In this document: piece by piece, positions 28,785-46,202 of the stretch
Layout: every line of letters starts with the position of its first letter
Position numbering within the stretch: position 1 is the stretch's first letter
Translations under genes and position numbers: made by a program
Assembly: GCA_009731375.1 (NCBI GenBank)
Contig: BJOX01000032.1
Coordinates: 930,851 to 986,964, forward strand
Origin: Paulinella micropora
Taxonomy: Eukaryota; Cercozoa; Imbricatea; Euglyphida
DNA length: 56,114 nucleotides
Reading direction: 5' to 3'
The notes under the pieces: model-generated
Told to the model about the DNA's origin: nothing
Seen by the model: only the letters and a program-made list of their open reading frames with translations
The model's database searches: none

Positions 28785-31511
28785 TGTTGATGACAACCGT
28801 ACGCACTGCCGCGTGTACTCGTTCGAGTCGCGGTTCGGCCCGCTGCTGCAGAACTACACCACCGCGTTTGGTTCCGGCGCCCCCGTGCGGCGCTACCTGC
28901 CGGACGGCACGTACGCGGTCAACGCCGACGTGTACGACGAGGCCGGAAACTTGGCGTGGTGCAACTTCACGCTCGTCGTCGACAACACGCCGCCGGCCGT
29001 CAGTTGCGGCGGCGCGAACGGTGTGTCGCGCGGGGACGAGGTCGCGGCCGACGTCATGGCGCGCCACGGCGTGCCGCGCCAGGCAGTGTACCCGGGCACG
29101 GCCTACGGCTCGTACCACGTGCTGCTGGACACGCAACCCGGTGAGGTACAGGCCGGCGGCCTGAGCGCTCCGCTTGACGCCGCGAGGCTGCGGTTCAATG
29201 CCACTGGCGCGCAGGCCGAGTTCGTGCGCGCCGTGCAACGCACGCAGCCCGGGCGCTCGGCTGCCCGCCCTTCAACGCGACGTGGCTGACGGGCAGCTCG
29301 GACACGCACCCGGATGGCAACTGTGCCACCGTGCACTTGCGCGCAAACGCCTGGTACCACCTCGTGCCCGACGCGACCTATAACGTGGACACGTACAACA
29401 ACTTGGGGCCCGTGTACGTGAATGTGTCGGGCCCGCCTGGCTGCCACGCGCTCGTCGGCGACGCGGGCCGCCCCGACGACCTCACCACGTTCTCCACCGG
29501 CTGCTACCCCACCGCCGACGGCGACGCGACTTTCTGCGCCTACCCCCGCGGCGCCTCCTCCTGGGTGTACGTCATTGAGCAGTGGGGCTGCGACCTAGAC
29601 TACACGCTGCAGCTCTCCGAGCTGCTGCAAGCCAGTGGCACGGCCGCCGGCGCCCAGCTCTTGTCGTCCGCCGGGTTGCGCCTGCCCGCCCTGTTTACGT
29701 CCCCGCCCGAACTCGCGGGCGGTGGCACGGCGCTGGCGTTGGGCTGGTCGCTGCGCGTCAGCTACGCGGTTTACGACGACGTGGGCAACGTCGCCGTGTG
29801 CCTCGTGGACTACGAGGTGCGCGACACCAGGCCACCGCTTGCGGTGGGCCCCATGGCCGAGAACTTGTACGCGACGTACTTGTTACCCTACGACGTGTGG
29901 ACCGGGGGCGCGCTGCTGGCCACCAACCCCGGGGCCGTGGCGCGGCGCTCGCTGGCAATGCACCCCATGGACTTGTGGGTCTGGGTCGACAACGCGGTCT
30001 ACGACTTCGAGTTCCTGCCCTCCGGCGCCAGCTGGGCGGCGGAGTACGTGGGCGTGTACTGCGGGCTGGGCGCGGCGGGGACAACTATCACAAACTACAC
30101 GGGCGCGCTGCCCACGGCGCGCCCGCCCACGGTTGAACACCTCACGTTCCCGGCCGCGCAGACCCCCGCGCCCGTGCTCCCCAATACCGTGGACAGCGGC
30201 CAGATCGCGGACCCGAACCCCACCGGCACGGCCTGGCTGCAGCGGCGCCGGCTGGCGCAGCCTCCAGAGGGTGACAACTCGGGCGGCGGCCGCCGCCGCC
30301 CGCAGCAGATCGGCATCGGCGGCGGCCCGCCCGCGTGGCAGAGCATAGGCGGCGGCAACTACACGTGCCTGGCACAATGGGAGGGCCTGTACACCAACAC
30401 CGCGGCCGGCAACCAGACCATCACGCCCGCGACGCTCAGTGTGCCGTACCACGAGTACGGCGTCGTGGGTCAGGTCAACACGTGGCTGTACCTGTACCCC
30501 GGCGTCACCACCGTCACTGCGTCGGTGCGCGACGGCGGCTACTACGACTACAGTTATGACACGGCGGACAACAGCAGCTCCACCGCGCCGGTTGAGGTTG
30601 CGCAGCGCACGGCGCCGTTGTCGCTCACGTTCGAAATCAGAATCGTCGACGAAGATCCGCCTGGCTTCTTGGACTGCTTCCAAGGGGTTTACACGGGCCC
30701 GCGCAGCGAACTCAACATTTCGGTCGGCTCGTCGACCTTCTGGCTCACCACGCAGAGCGACGAGTTCTGGGCCGACTTCTCGCTGCTGCGCGTCGTCGAC
30801 AACGCCGTGCTGAGTGCCGGCGTCGCGGCGCCGGGCCTGCGCGACTTCTTGCTTGTCACGCCGTCGTACGGCTTCGGGCAAGAGCTGGCGTACGGCGAGC
30901 ACACCGTGACGTATACCGCCGTGGACCCGTCGGGCAACTGGGCCACGTGCGCGCGCACGGTGTTTGTGCACGACGTGCAGCCGCCCTCGGTGCTGTGCGC
31001 CAGCGTCCCGCACAACGGCCCCGTGCTGAGGGAAGTCAACGGCACCACGACGTACTACGACACCGCCATGGACGCCGGCGTTTGCGGCGCGGACCCGTCG
31101 ATTAGCGCGGGCTTCGGGATTGATTACTTGCGGTCCGATGTGCAGGGGCCCGCGAATGTCACGGTCACGTGCGCCAATGCCAGGAGCAACGCGACGCTCG
31201 CGACCAAGGCGGTGCGGTGCGTGGCGACCGCGACGGACCAGGCGGGCAACGAGGCGCAGTGCGCCGTCGTGTACGACCTGCAGGACCGCGAGAAGCCCGT
31301 GGTCACGTGTGCCGCCAGCGGCACGATCCCCATCAAGTCGGGCCTGTAAGACCTGTCCGTCTTTCACGGCGTAGCGGATAACTGCGTGTACGACACTACT
31401 GTTTACACGCCCACGGCGGCGGACATTGGCACGTTCAGCTTCCTGCAGTCGCCGTTCACGCTCACGGTCGTGGGCAGCGACACGTCCCCGTACTCGCCCG
31501 CGTCCCGGTAG
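28784..31511 (+). CDS. Host HYR (hyalin repeat) domain surface protein, partial
   Basis: GC-rich coding sequence open from the junction with element C. Several HYR-type signatures recur: LVVDNTPPAVSC, DVQPPSVLC, DREKPVVTC, each preceded by 'Y.a.D.aGN...C' (VYDEAGNLAWC, VDPSGNWATC, TDQAGNEAQC). HYR domains are Ig-like adhesion modules of extracellular proteins. The frame moves by -1 near 29268 and meets an in-frame TAA at 31347-31349, after which coding-like sequence continues to 31511. N-glycosylation-type NxT/S sites are frequent. Introns, assembly deletions or decay could explain the breaks. The 5' end is missing. Confidence 0.7.
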
Positions 31512-32215
31512 ACCCAGTGAGAGGTGACAGGCCCCGTCACACCTTTCTGGAGCAGGTCCATCCAGGAAATAGACCCACTGTCGTAAGTGTCATGCTTCAT
31601 GTAGGCATCTCCTAACAAGTTGAGCATTTGCACCGACACTATTTGCTTCAGCATGGCCTCGATTTCGGCGCGGCTCTGCACGCAGAATAGCTCGCCTTTC
31701 AGGGGTAGCCAAGCAGAAATATTCAAGCTGCCACATTTCTCACATTCACTGTTGACGTCGTTGATCCGCAGGCCGAGCCGGATCTTGGTTTTTTCACTGT
31801 CGAGCCTGCGGTGCCAGTAAAGCTCGAGAGCTGTCGCGATGCGTTCATGCATGTTGTAGCGTTTGCCTGCGTGGAGGTTCAGGCAGCCCCCCAGATCATA
31901 ATCAACCTCATGTTCGTAATACTGGTTGGGGGTAGCGCCGTGGAGGATGAATTTGGACTTTCCCTTGAGGGCGATCTCTTCGATTGCGTCGGCCACCGGC
32001 AAGCGCACACTGGCCAGGTGTTCTTCCTGCGCTTCGGTCGCCAACGGGAGGAGACATTTGCGGAGGCTGCGACAGGTCGTGCCCAGTACGGCCACGGACG
32101 GCGGAGACCACGGGGACAGGTGTCGCAGCAGTTCCTCTGGCAGTGCGGTCAACTGCGCCACCAACGAACCCGTATGTCCTAGCTTGGGCTTTTTCTTCAC
32201 AGGAACTGCTCTCAT
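31403..32215 (-). CDS. Host F-box-like protein
   Basis: 270-codon frame. Residues 20-60 (LTALPEELLRHLSPWSPPSV, then GTTCRSLRKCLL) fit an F-box, the SCF ubiquitin ligase adaptor motif. Downstream is a unique region with CEKCGSL and a WMDLLQ helix. The last 30 codons lie antisense to HYR coding sequence and are probably not native, so the real gene end or a junction is near 31500. The start at 32215 (MRAVPVKKKPKLGH) is just inside GC-rich sequence. No second domain is recognised. Confidence 0.5.
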   Translation of the reverse strand: MRAVPVKKKPKLGHTGSLVAQLTALPEELLRHLSPWSPPSVAVLGTTCRSLRKCLLPLATEAQEEHLASVRLPVADAIEEIALKGKSKFILHGATPNQYYEHEVDYDLGGCLNLHAGKRYNMHERIATALELYWHRRLDSEKTKIRLGLRINDVNSECEKCGSLNISAWLPLKGELFCVQSRAEIEAMLKQIVSVQMLNLLGDAYMKHDTYDSGSISWMDLLQKGVTGPVTSHWVYRDAGEYGDVSLPTTVSVNGDCRKLNVPMSAAVGV

Positions 32216-32384
32216 TGGCTAGCTAGTGTTCAAACACCGGAACAAACAAACAAAAAGAAAACGGGATACAGTGATGGGAAGAAGATTTAGGTTGGACGAG
32301 GGACAATTCTTTTTAAAAACAGGAATGCCTGTCTCACTCCCCCACCCCCATTCTCCAAGTTTGTGCACACGGCACGATACACAC

Positions 32385-32690
32385 AGAAACGACAAACACA
32401 CAAACACACACAATTGCACGGAATGATACACACACACAAATACACAGAATGATACACACACATACAAATACACAAAACGACACGTGCGAACATACAACAC
32501 ACACAAACACACACATGAATTTACAGAACACACAAACACACACAATTGCACAGAATGATACACACATACACGAATAAACAGAACTACACATACACGAATA
32601 CACAGAACTACACATACACGAATACACATAACGACACGTGCGAACATACAACACACACAAACACATGAATACACAGAACATACAAACTCG
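32385..32690. repeat. (CA)-rich minisatellite, tacacgaatacacag units
   Basis: About 300 bp of interspersed units (gaatgatacacac, acgaatacacagaacta, cgacacgtgcgaacataca) that appear twice in larger blocks (about 32475-32510 and 32630-32665). It directly abuts the truncated viral gene at 32690. Confidence 0.85.
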
Positions 32691-33724
32691 TAAGCCTGCT
32701 CTTCTTAACATATCCTTCAACACATAATCACCCATTCTCTGTTGTCCCAACGCAATTAAGCGAGGGTTAGCAGGGGGCAACCCTGCTGGGGCTTCACGAT
32801 TTGCAAGTTCAAGTAACAATCCCGCGAAAGCATCAGCGTTGGGCACACCCATCAATGCAATATTTGTATTACGAATTCGTGGATGATTAGCGGTAATAGT
32901 TAATAAGCGACTACATACCAATCTGTCCGCACCATAAAGGCCAAGCCTTATAGCAGTATTCAGCGTTCTACTTAATCTAGGGGTCATAATTATATCTTGA
33001 ATACTTTCAACAATTGCATCTACAAGTCTTGCCGTATCTCTCTGATTACCTGTTAATCTTGGCACAAGTGTTTTGTGTTCCTCCCCTATCTGTGCTTCAA
33101 GCAAAGCATTCTCTGGGTTTTTCTGTTCATATTCTAATCTGTTTTGTTCCCATTCTTTGTTGTCCCGTGCCTGCCATTGTTTGTTTTCTCTCTTCGCCGC
33201 CCTCCTTATTTCATTTTTGCCTTTTTCCAATAAATGCGTTAGCCCATTACGGGTGCGTTTAACAAGTGATTTTTTTTCTTCTTCCGTATATCCCCAACGA
33301 CTTGTTAATTGCTCTATATCTCTATTCATTTGTTCAATATCTCTATTCATAAACTCAATATTCCACCTATCAATACCACTTGCTTCAATAGCAAGTCTAT
33401 TTACTTGTTCTTCTATGGAAGCATTACCATATTTTGCTTCAAATTCTTCAATGTCCATTTCATTTCTGAGATGTTCTTTTAATTGATTCAAATTCATTTT
33501 GTAGTATTTTTTTGATTTTAAATTCTGGTTCAATGTTTTAATCTTGTCCTTTAATTTTTCTATTGTTGGATTGTCGGGCGCATCATCAAAATCAATAGCA
33601 TCTTGTATTCTATCTGCCCTCTTTAATTCATGGGCCCTTGCTGTGATAACTCAGTGGGCTGACCCTTATGTTCTCTTTTGACCCGATTGTAATATTCAAA
33701 CCATTTTTTTTCTTGAAATGGCAT
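32691..33724 (-). pseudogene. Element D hypothetical helical protein, truncated at the minisatellite
   Basis: The start near 33724 (MPFQEKKWFEYYNRVKREH) is followed by a -1 frame change near 33635, then a long Glu/Lys/Arg-rich helical body with the short tandem IEFMNRDIEQMNRDIEQL. A more globular C-terminal part follows (IIMTPRLSRTLNTAIRLG, GDYVLKDMLRRAGL). The frame then runs into CA-repeat sequence at 32690 without a native stop, so the 3' end is lost. It starts 24 bp from the divergent gene at 33749. No homologue in A, B or C is visible in the window. Function unknown. Confidence 0.55.
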
Positions 33725-33748
33725 TTTTTATATCCGCTATTATATAAG

Positions 33749-33970
33749 ATGGAAAATAAAAAAGAAAAAAGCAAAGACGAGCAACAACTTGAAGAGTTGG
33801 AAAAACTTGGAAAGGAAATTGACCAAATCCGCATCACTCAGAATTTAGTGAATAGAAACCCCAATATTTTTAGAAAACCTGAAAATATCCTTTACCGCTT
33901 ACCGCTATCAGATAAGCAACGAGAGGCGATTTATAATAATATAATTAAAGAGGAAGGTAAAGCGGGCTAA
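33749..33970 (+). CDS. Small charged helical protein, element D
   Basis: 73 aa from MENKKEKSKDEQQLEELEKL to the end at 33970; I chose this Met rather than the upstream in-frame one because it follows a TATA-like tattatataag. The N-terminus is an amphipathic helix, then NRNPNIFRKPENILYRLPLS. It diverges from the gene at 33724 across a 24-bp shared promoter and is followed eight bases later by the Cys-rich gene. No family is recognised. Confidence 0.5.
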   Translation: MENKKEKSKDEQQLEELEKLGKEIDQIRITQNLVNRNPNIFRKPENILYRLPLSDKQREAIYNNIIKEEGKAG

Positions 33971-33977
33971 ATATATA

Positions 33978-34229
33978 ATGTTATTAATATTGATATTTGC
34001 GTGCTCCGCTATGTCGCGGACTGCCTGCGACTTTTACTCGCGATACTCAGAAAAAAAGAATGAGAGTTATGCTTATTGTATAAAGCAAGGTGTAGAATCT
34101 GGGTTTAACTGTGTTTTCATAAATAACGGAAATAATATGTGTCGTAGTTTTGATGAGGCACTGCCTTTGATGTGTGCGGGTGATAATAGATGGTATATGA
34201 CACATATATATGAATGTGATAATTTGTGA
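33978..34229 (+). CDS. Cys-rich secreted-type protein, element D (intact copy)
   Basis: 83 aa. It has an N-terminal signal-peptide-like segment (MLLILIFACSAMSRTA) and then a mature part of about 68 residues with five Cys (CDFYSR, YCIKQG, FNCVF, MCRSF, LMCAG, YECDN region) and several aromatic residues. It is conserved with the broken copy at 5558-5817 of element A (shared SRTACDFYSR, CIKQG, SFDEALPLMC). It is encoded opposite the TM/fibre genes with only one base between stops. A virus-encoded exported or envelope factor is plausible; the role is unknown. Confidence 0.6.
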   Translation: MLLILIFACSAMSRTACDFYSRYSEKKNESYAYCIKQGVESGFNCVFINNGNNMCRSFDEALPLMCAGDNRWYMTHIYECDNL

Positions 34230-34230
34230 T

Positions 34231-34590
34231 TTACTTCTTACCACCCCCAGAACTTGGTGAAGGCAGGCAAATTCCTATGAGTAAAGTCAAAATACCGACA
34301 TAAGTATTAGCAACCTCACAAGGCAAGTTCTTTTCAGATAGCCTAACTATACAAAGGGTTATAATGGCAAGGATGACACCCATTTGAAATAAATATTTAA
34401 TCATTCTGCTATCGGTTTTCTTATTTGACATACAGCAATTCCATTCGTTCTCAATTTCATTGTCAATTTTTTTCTCTTCTGTCTTTAGTTCAATATCCAA
34501 AACACGAGACTTTAACTCGGGAGTTAGTTCGCCATCCATATCCATAATAGGTGGTGGTCTGTGAAGTCTAGTTGTATTATTGTTTGACAT
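34231..34590 (-). CDS. Two-TM small membrane protein, element D
   Basis: 119 aa from MSNNNTTRLHRPPP, highly similar to the element A protein at 5806-6162, with the same two membrane segments (MGVILAIITLCIVRL and YVGILTLLIGICL) and a GGGKK end. Divergence is concentrated in the acidic middle (NEIENEWNCCMSNKKTD). The start overlaps the fibre stop by 14 nt, as in element A. Confidence 0.7.
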   Translation of the reverse strand: MSNNNTTRLHRPPPIMDMDGELTPELKSRVLDIELKTEEKKIDNEIENEWNCCMSNKKTDSRMIKYLFQMGVILAIITLCIVRLSEKNLPCEVANTYVGILTLLIGICLPSPSSGGGKK

Positions 34591-37500
34591 TTGAAAAAAC
34601 AACTGCTAGTTGTTTAGATATATCTTCTATAATAAGCATAAGATTATTATTTTGTTTTTCTAAATTAACTACCTTTTCTGATAATTGTTGAACGGCCTTA
34701 ATTAACGGGGCGATAAACTCGGAATAACCTATACCATAACCGACATCACCACTATCAATACATTTAACATCTTCTGGATTAACACTCACACCTTTCAATT
34801 CGTATTCTTTTCTTTGCTTTGGACACGGAACCATAATGGTTTCTTTTATAAAACCGCCAAAATCTAGCATATCCATTTCTGTTAGTATTTCTTCCAGTTT
34901 CTGTGCTATTAAGCCAGTCCTGCATTTCTTGTTGTTATCAATCATACGATAGCAGACTGGATTTAACTTATTAATAAAATCTAAGCCTAAACATTCCTTT
35001 ATATCTTTTTTTTTCTCCTGTCCGAATATTGAATTGGATTAGACAATACCCATAACTGACCATCGCTTGCTTTCAAAGACATTAAAGCAGTACTTGAATT
35101 ATTCTCCCATATGAACCCACTCGTTGAAGAACCATTCACTCTAAATCTAATAACATAAGAAGTTAATCCTCCGCCTACTCCTCTGCTGGTGCCGTTCCTG
35201 TTCCGCTTAATGCTTTATTTGCCCCAGACTGGCTCATATAAATCCCCCAGTTTGAATCTCCAATGTCCCACATAAATATTCCTCTCGCATTCGTCCCGTC
35301 TGTTTGTCCCTGAATTGCTATTTTTGCCCCATTAGTTGATGCTGATGCCGTTGTTAGTGTGCCTGTGTATGTAATCCCCGCATTTGCCGTTATTAATCCA
35401 CTCGCAGTTAATATTGTTGTTGATATACCCGCATTTGCCGTTATTAATCCACTTGCGGTTGCCGTTGTTGTTGATATACCAGCATTAGCCGTTATTAATC
35501 CACTTGCGGTTGCCGTTGTTGTTGATATCCCCGCACTAGCCGTTATTAATCCTTTTGTCCATAAAGTCCCGTTTGCCCCATTCAATGACATTAACAATTG
35601 CTCATTAGAATTTTCCCACACAAAACCATCCGACGAAGCAAACCCAGACCTAAATCTTACAGCAAAGCCTGAAATATCGTTGCCCGCCACCGCTGTTCCT
35701 CCAGATAGACTTTTACCTGCCCCTGACTGAGCCATATAAATCCCCCATCCTGCGTTGTCTGTATCCCACAGAAATATACCTTGCCCATTTCCTCCATCTA
35801 CTTTATTTTGAATAGATAACTTACAACCGCTATCTGCCGTTATTAATCCACTCGCCGTTAGCGTCGTCGTTGATATACCCGCAGTTGAAGTAATTGTAGT
35901 TCCCGTTATTGTTCCGCCATTTGTTATGTTATTTGAGTTCATATCCAAAGCACCATAAAATCGCATACCGCCAGCATTGTTAAAACGGACAATGTCAGAC
36001 GAAGCACTTTTATTATCCAAAAGTTTTGAAATATAAAGTCCCGCCCCTTTTACATCAAATGCTACATTCGTGAATACATAACCTCGTTGGTTCTCGGTTC
36101 CACTTGTAGCGGTATTTAGAGTAAATAAGAAATACTGATAATCTCCTGATGTCTGTGAAAAGAATATATCCCCTCCATTTTGGTTTATCCTCGCCCCATT
36201 ATATGTTATATTTCCACCATTTGTGATAGTTTGATTATTAAAATCGGCGTTGTTCGTTAAAGTTAGATATTTTATCGTAGTGCTTGTCCCGTTGAATGTT
36301 TTAATTCCTGTTATTGTTTGGTCTCCTGTTAGTTTCACACAATTGTCATCCAGATATTGCCTATTTACCGCTTCATTCGCATTTTGTGGTGCTCCTAGAT
36401 TAACAATCCGACTACTATTACAATCTAAGCCAGTAGCATTAAACCACGAAACAATCGTCCCGTCAATAATAAAACTTATTTTTTTCGCAGAAATTTTAAA
36501 GTTGTAATATGTTGCAGTTTTCATATCCAAACTAGCAATTGACCCGATATTACTGGTAGAATTGAAAACGATAAATGTGCCCTTTGTTGTAGAATTGATT
36601 GAATTTCCCGTTATTTCAACACCACTGCTATATGTCTTAATTCCTGCTATGGTTTGGTTTCCTGTTAGTTTCACATTTTGCCCGTCTAATGTATCCACAT
36701 AACTTTTGTTTGCTCCGTCCGTTGTTGCTGATGGTGTGGCTAAGTTTGTTATTTTGTTGTTATTCAAACTTAATGTTGTTCCAGTTGCGGTTATAATTAA
36801 AGTATTACCTGAATATAACTCAACATACGAACCAGTTATTTGTATCGGATACCAAGTCGCTGTTGCTGTTTTTTGTGCTGCAATCATTCCTATTTTTGTA
36901 TCAAAGGCTATGCCAATACCATCAAAAGTAGTAGGATTGGACGAACCACTTACTTCTAAAACTGATGTAAATTTTTTATTTCCTGCTATGGTTTGGTCTC
37001 CTGTTAGTTTCATCACAGCACTATCAAGACTAGAAACATCAACACCATCAACCAGATTAACATTTGTTATGCTTTGGCTTTTCATATCAATACCCGCACT
37101 AGCATGTATTATGTTGCTAAATGTTTTGGTTCCTGCTATGGTTTGGTCTCCGGTTAGTTTAACCACCGAAGTATCAAGAACAGAAACATCAACACCATCA
37201 ACATTACCAACATTTGTAATCGCAAATCCTCCCATATTTAAACTGCCCGTCATAGCCGTTGTGCCGTCCTTTGCCAGTTTCGTATCAGTATATGCTTTCG
37301 TTGAAGCATCGCCGTTATAGGAAGGTGCTGGAAGTCCGCTGATTGCTGTTGTGCTGTTAAAATTTAAAACATTGTCCGTCAATGTTATTCCACTCCCCGT
37401 GGTAGAAGCGAGGGTTATGGACGAACCGACAATAGATAGTGGATATCCCGTTGCTCCACCTACATCTGATGAATAAATAGAACCCGTATTATTGTTGTAA

Positions 37501-38126
37501 TTGAAGAATAACTTCCCTGTATTTAATGGATTTGAATCTTTTATACCCAAATAAGTAGTAAATATTTTGTTCCCTGCTATGGTTTGGTCTCCTGTTAGTT
37601 TAACCACGGAACTATCCAGAACGGAAACATCAATACCATCAACATTCCCGACATTTGTTATGTTAAATCCTCCCATATTTAAATCTCCAAAATCATAGCG
37701 AGCCCATCTAATCTAAGGCGATGTTGTATTTCTCCATTGCCCTGTGCTATAAATAAGCAATTGATTGCTGTTGGGTGTGCCAGTTATGACTACATCCGTT
37801 AATTTATCTAATTCAAAGTCGCTTATATAACTTGAGGTTAATGTAGCAAATGAAGTATTACCCAGCCCGTCCGTTTTTAATACTTGATTTGCTTTGCCGT
37901 CCGCTATTGGTAAATCGTATTCATTATTAATTGAGACATAGCCTGTATCAGATATCAACAAAGAAGAGTTATTATTTCGCGATGATATTGTTATGTCGTC
38001 AGTCCTTGCTTGTATTGAGTTTGCTTTAATATGATCGCCATATAATACACTATCAACTTCTAAATCCTCGTCTATTATCGCAGAGCCGTAATAGTGATAT
38101 GCCCACGGATTGCCTAAATGATTCAT
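34577..38126 (-). pseudogene. Tail-fibre-like protein, element D (several frame breaks)
   Basis: Pieces in order from the N-terminus: 37713-38126 (MNHLGNPWAYHYYGS...), a stop/frame break near 37690-37713, the main body 35175-37676, -1 frame breaks near 35185 and at an A9 run near 35015, and the C-terminal piece ending at 34577. The body shares long near-identical stretches with element A's fibre (for example around 36560-36960 and 35920-36240). The N-terminus, the repeated GLITANAGISTTTATAS modules (35370-35560) and the C-terminal S74-like chaperone (SDRR..., TGLIAQKLEEIL, coiled coil VVNLEKQNNNLM) are different. This is a mosaic receptor-binding fibre. Confidence 0.72.
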
Positions 38127-38159
38127 ATTTTAATTCTATTATTTTATATTGTAGTATAT

Positions 38160-38439
38160 ATATTGCTGTTGACATTCAAGACAACAAAAAAAATTGATTT
38201 TTCTGTTTTGGTTGGAATTTCAGTTTTGGTTGGAATTTTGATTTTGGGTGAAAATTTGAATTTTTCAAATTAACGGCTATATTCGTCCGCAAAATATCGT
38301 AAATTTTCGCGAAATGTTACCGTTAAATTTGAAAATTTGAATTTTTGTCACAAAAATGAAAAACTGTCACAAAAATGAAAATCTGACACAAAAATGAAAA
38401 ACTAATTTTTGTTGTTGTCTTGAATGTCAACAGCAATAT
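38160..38439. mobile_element. MITE-like insertion with ~40-bp terminal inverted repeats
   Basis: The left end attgctgttgacattcaaga and the right end tcttgaatgtcaacagcaat are exact inverse complements; similarity continues inward through the A-rich segments to about 40 bp. The 280-bp body holds no ORF and contains short tandem cacaaaaatgaaaaac repeats and mirror-like tttgaattt blocks. It separates the fibre start from the plus-strand virion gene start. A TA-type target duplication is possible (ta/ta flanks) but not decisive. Confidence 0.6.
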
Positions 38440-38452
38440 TTATTCTTAAAAA

Positions 38453-38584
38453 ATGAATATATTTGGACGATCACAGGAACAGCAGTCAAAAGATACTAAA
38501 ACTATTGCAATCACTGCTACCCCGACATTAACAAGAAACATCCAAAATGCGTATGTTGGTCTTGATCTTGAACTATCTACGTGA
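38453..38584 (+). pseudogene. Truncated start of a virion protein gene
   Basis: 43 codons, MNIFGRSQEQQSKDTKTIAI, then TLTRNIQNAYVGLDLELST and TGA. The N-terminus resembles that of the element C virion protein (MNLFGQS...). After the stop no coding sequence follows, so only a fragment remains at the right edge of element D. Confidence 0.35.
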
Positions 38585-39050
38585 CCCGCCTAAACTTGAC
38601 TCACTTGAATAAAGGAAATACAAATGAGTAAATAGGTGTTACTTGAAGCAATGATCAGTCCTACAAAGGAACTGACTGCCACCAGTACCAGAAATATTAA
38701 TAAGTCACGTATGTAAAAACATGTAGAGGCCGATATGACTAAATACTATATATAAATTATCCATTGGATATCACTATCGTCTGCAGTCTAAACTTTATTA
38801 GGAAAAGGTGCCAAGACAATGCGCGTGTACGAGTTAGGCCGGACACAAGTAATGGCTCTTACGACAATCATTACGTATGCCGGACCGTACAGTCTAACCT
38901 AATTAATATATTAATAGGTCTAACAGTTACTAGCGGAGTGGATTGAATTGGTCGTATTAAAGAAGAGGCATAAATAAATATATTCTTTTAGACCAGAACC
39001 GGCAAAATAGCCTAAATAAAACCAATTCTTTGTCCAGTCGATGTATAGAG
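38585..39050. other. Non-coding stretch between element D and the CstF64 gene
   Basis: Intermediate GC with no convincing ORF. It holds the transition from viral to host composition and would include the 3' UTR of the CstF64 gene near its right side. No inverted repeat is seen. Confidence 0.3.
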
Positions 39051-39054
39051 ATCC

Positions 39055-44735
<5,681 letters not shown>

Positions 44736-44994
44736 GTTGGACCAGGTAGGCCGCTGCACGAGGGCTGCTCAGGCTGTGCAGAGAGACCGGTCGCTGGCCG
44801 GTGTGCTGCCCAGTGCTCTCCGCCCTGCGCCAAAATGGCCCCAGTCGGCCTCCAACGCGCCCGACGCCTTGTCCACGCCTGTTAGCACCAAGAAAGCCAC
44901 GTGCCTCGCGATCGTGTTGTGCGTGACTTTTGTGCCCTTGTGTGTGCAGTCAGTCAGTAAAGCAAAGCCCAAGGCAAAGGCGAAGGAGAGGAAG

Positions 44995-45048
44995 TAGACG
45001 AAGAAGAAGAAGAAGAAGAAGAAGAAGAAGAAGAAGAAGAAGAACAGC

Positions 45049-45097
<49 letters not shown>

Positions 45098-45110
45098 TTA
45101 TTATTATTAT

Positions 45111-45194
<84 letters not shown>

Positions 45195-45265
45195 CGTACT
45201 ACCACTACTACTACCACTGCTTCTACTACTACTACCTCTACTAAGACTAGACCACCACCACCACC

Positions 45266-45323
<58 letters not shown>

Positions 45324-45450
45324 ATATACTACTTCTATTTCTACCACTACTACTGCTGCTGCTGCTATTACTACTGCTATGACTACTACTACTACAACTA
45401 CTTCTACAACTACTACTACAACTACTACTACAACTACAACTACTACTACA

Positions 45451-45501
<51 letters not shown>

Positions 45502-45548
45502 GCGACGACTACGACTGACGAGTGACGACTGCTAATTACTACTACTAT

Positions 45549-45639
<91 letters not shown>

Positions 45640-45664
45640 GTACTTACTTACTTACTTACTTACT

Positions 45665-45721
<57 letters not shown>

Positions 45722-45777
45722 CACTACTACTACTACTTACTTACTTACTTACTTACTTACTTGCTTACTTACTTACG

Positions 45778-45845
<68 letters not shown>

Positions 45846-45955
45846 GGCTAGGCTAGTAGAGGTAACTGTTTTTTCTTATTCAGCCAACGGGAAAAACTTA
45901 CTACTACTACTAACTACTACTACTAACTACTACCACTAACTACTACTACTACTAT

Positions 45956-46001
<46 letters not shown>

Positions 46002-46142
46002 GGGCTAGCTAAGCTAGTAGAGGTAACTGTTTTTTCTTTATTCAGCCAACGGGAAAAACAATAAAATAACCGGATTATGATGCAGAGTTTGCTATCATAA
46101 CCGCGTTAAAATAACTACTACTACTTACTGCTGCTGCTGCTG

Positions 46143-46202
<60 letters not shown>

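Noticed and set aside
29883-31367. 494-codon minus-strand ORF opposite the HYR gene
   Set aside because: GC-rich antisense frame with Arg/Val/Ala skew; the plus frame carries clear HYR signatures.
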